DNA from: Anaerolineaceae bacterium
GTDB lineage: Bacteria > Chloroflexota > Anaerolineae > Anaerolineales > Villigracilaceae
Length of the DNA stretch: 5,318 bases
Direction: 5' to 3'
NCBI GenBank assembly: GCA_009885445.1
Contig: VFKQ01000160.1
Location: 1 to 5,318 of the forward strand
Part shown: in pieces, positions 5,159-5,318 of the stretch
Numbering within the stretch: position 1 is the first letter of the stretch
Layout: the number at the start of each line of letters is the position of its first letter
Notes under the pieces: generated by a model
What the model was told of the DNA's origin: nothing
The model's database searches: none
The model's input: the letters and a program-made list of their open reading frames with translations, nothing else
Program-made: the position numbers and the translations under genes

Positions 5159-5318
5159 GACTGGAGATTAGAGACTTAAGTTTCACCTATCCCACTGGGT
5201 TGGAGGCGCTCAAAGATATTTCGCTGACGATTGAGTCAGGTGAGCAGGTGGCCATCGTCGGTCAGAACGGCGCGGGCAAGACGACTCTGGTGCGACACTT
5301 CAACGGGTTGTTGCAACC
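5155..5318 (+). CDS. ecfA2: ECF transporter ATPase, second A component (cut by the right edge)
   Basis: The first 54 codons and two further bases are present. The encoded start MRLEIRDLSFTYP leads to Walker A GQNGAGKTT at residues 36-44; the Q-loop, signature and Walker B motifs lie beyond the window. Its ATG overlaps the previous stop as ATGA, and GAGGGG at 5141-5146 is a fair ribosome-binding site eight bases upstream. Position directly after EcfT and a first EcfA makes it the partner ATPase of the heterodimer. Unusually, its codons 2-8 coincide with three consecutive 7-bp units of the heptamer family. Confidence 0.9.
   Translation, partial: MRLEIRDLSFTYPTGLEALKDISLTIESGEQVAIVGQNGAGKTTLVRHFNGLLQ
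5157..5177. repeat. Three degenerate heptamers inside the start of the second EcfA gene
   Basis: GAGACTG (5157-5163), GAGATTA (5164-5170) and GAGACTT (5171-5177) follow each other without a gap and are related to one another. GAGACTT is identical to the pair at 2707-2720. The 11-base stretch GAGACTGGAGA also occurs as the reverse complement within 1673-1686 of the large array. Here the units encode Arg-Leu-Glu-Ile-Arg-Asp-Leu, which is normal-looking ABC ATPase sequence, so chance plus coding constraint is a real alternative. Confidence 0.5.

Overview
The window looks like bacterial chromosome, by eye somewhat above 50% GC, with short intergenic gaps and overlapping stop/start codons. A member of the Chloroflexota (Anaerolineae-like) is my best guess. 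That rests on codon texture, a free-standing ECF transporter module and heptamer-repeat intergenic DNA, none of which is diagnostic, so the taxonomic call is weak.

Layout. At the left edge, the first ten codons of a minus-strand gene run out of the window. A 149-bp divergent intergenic region follows, holding two 8-bp palindromes and a weak promoter candidate. Everything else is on the plus strand: a five-helix membrane protein of unknown function (181-672); a ribokinase 9 bp later (682-1626); a spacer made almost entirely of 7-bp repeats (1631-1749); an inosine/uridine-type nucleoside hydrolase (1759-2715); an ECF transporter substrate-binding (S) subunit (2791-3474); a strong intrinsic terminator with a promoter-like sequence on its downstream side (3491-3537); EcfT (3552-4331); a first EcfA ATPase (4319-5158); and the start of a second EcfA ATPase (5155 to the right edge).

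How the genes fit together. EcfT, two EcfA ATPases and an S subunit make a complete ECF importer. The nucleoside hydrolase would split an imported ribonucleoside into free base and free ribose, and the ribokinase would turn that ribose into ribose-5-phosphate. The simplest reading is an ATP-driven nucleoside uptake and salvage locus: capture by S, import by T-A-A, base release by the hydrolase, ribose recovery by the kinase. The substrate could be ordinary purine or pyrimidine nucleosides, or a special one such as queuosine or nicotinamide riboside; the sequence does not decide. The hydrolase has Asn where the well-studied protozoan enzyme has its leaving-group His, which makes unusual base specificity worth testing.

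The most unusual DNA-level feature is the family of 7-bp units. It fills the kinase-hydrolase spacer (17 units in one register), recurs as a perfect pair across the hydrolase stop codon, and recurs as three degenerate units coding for the first residues of the second EcfA. The second notable point is the terminator/promoter junction that separates the S gene from the T-A-A genes and would give EcfT an almost leaderless mRNA.
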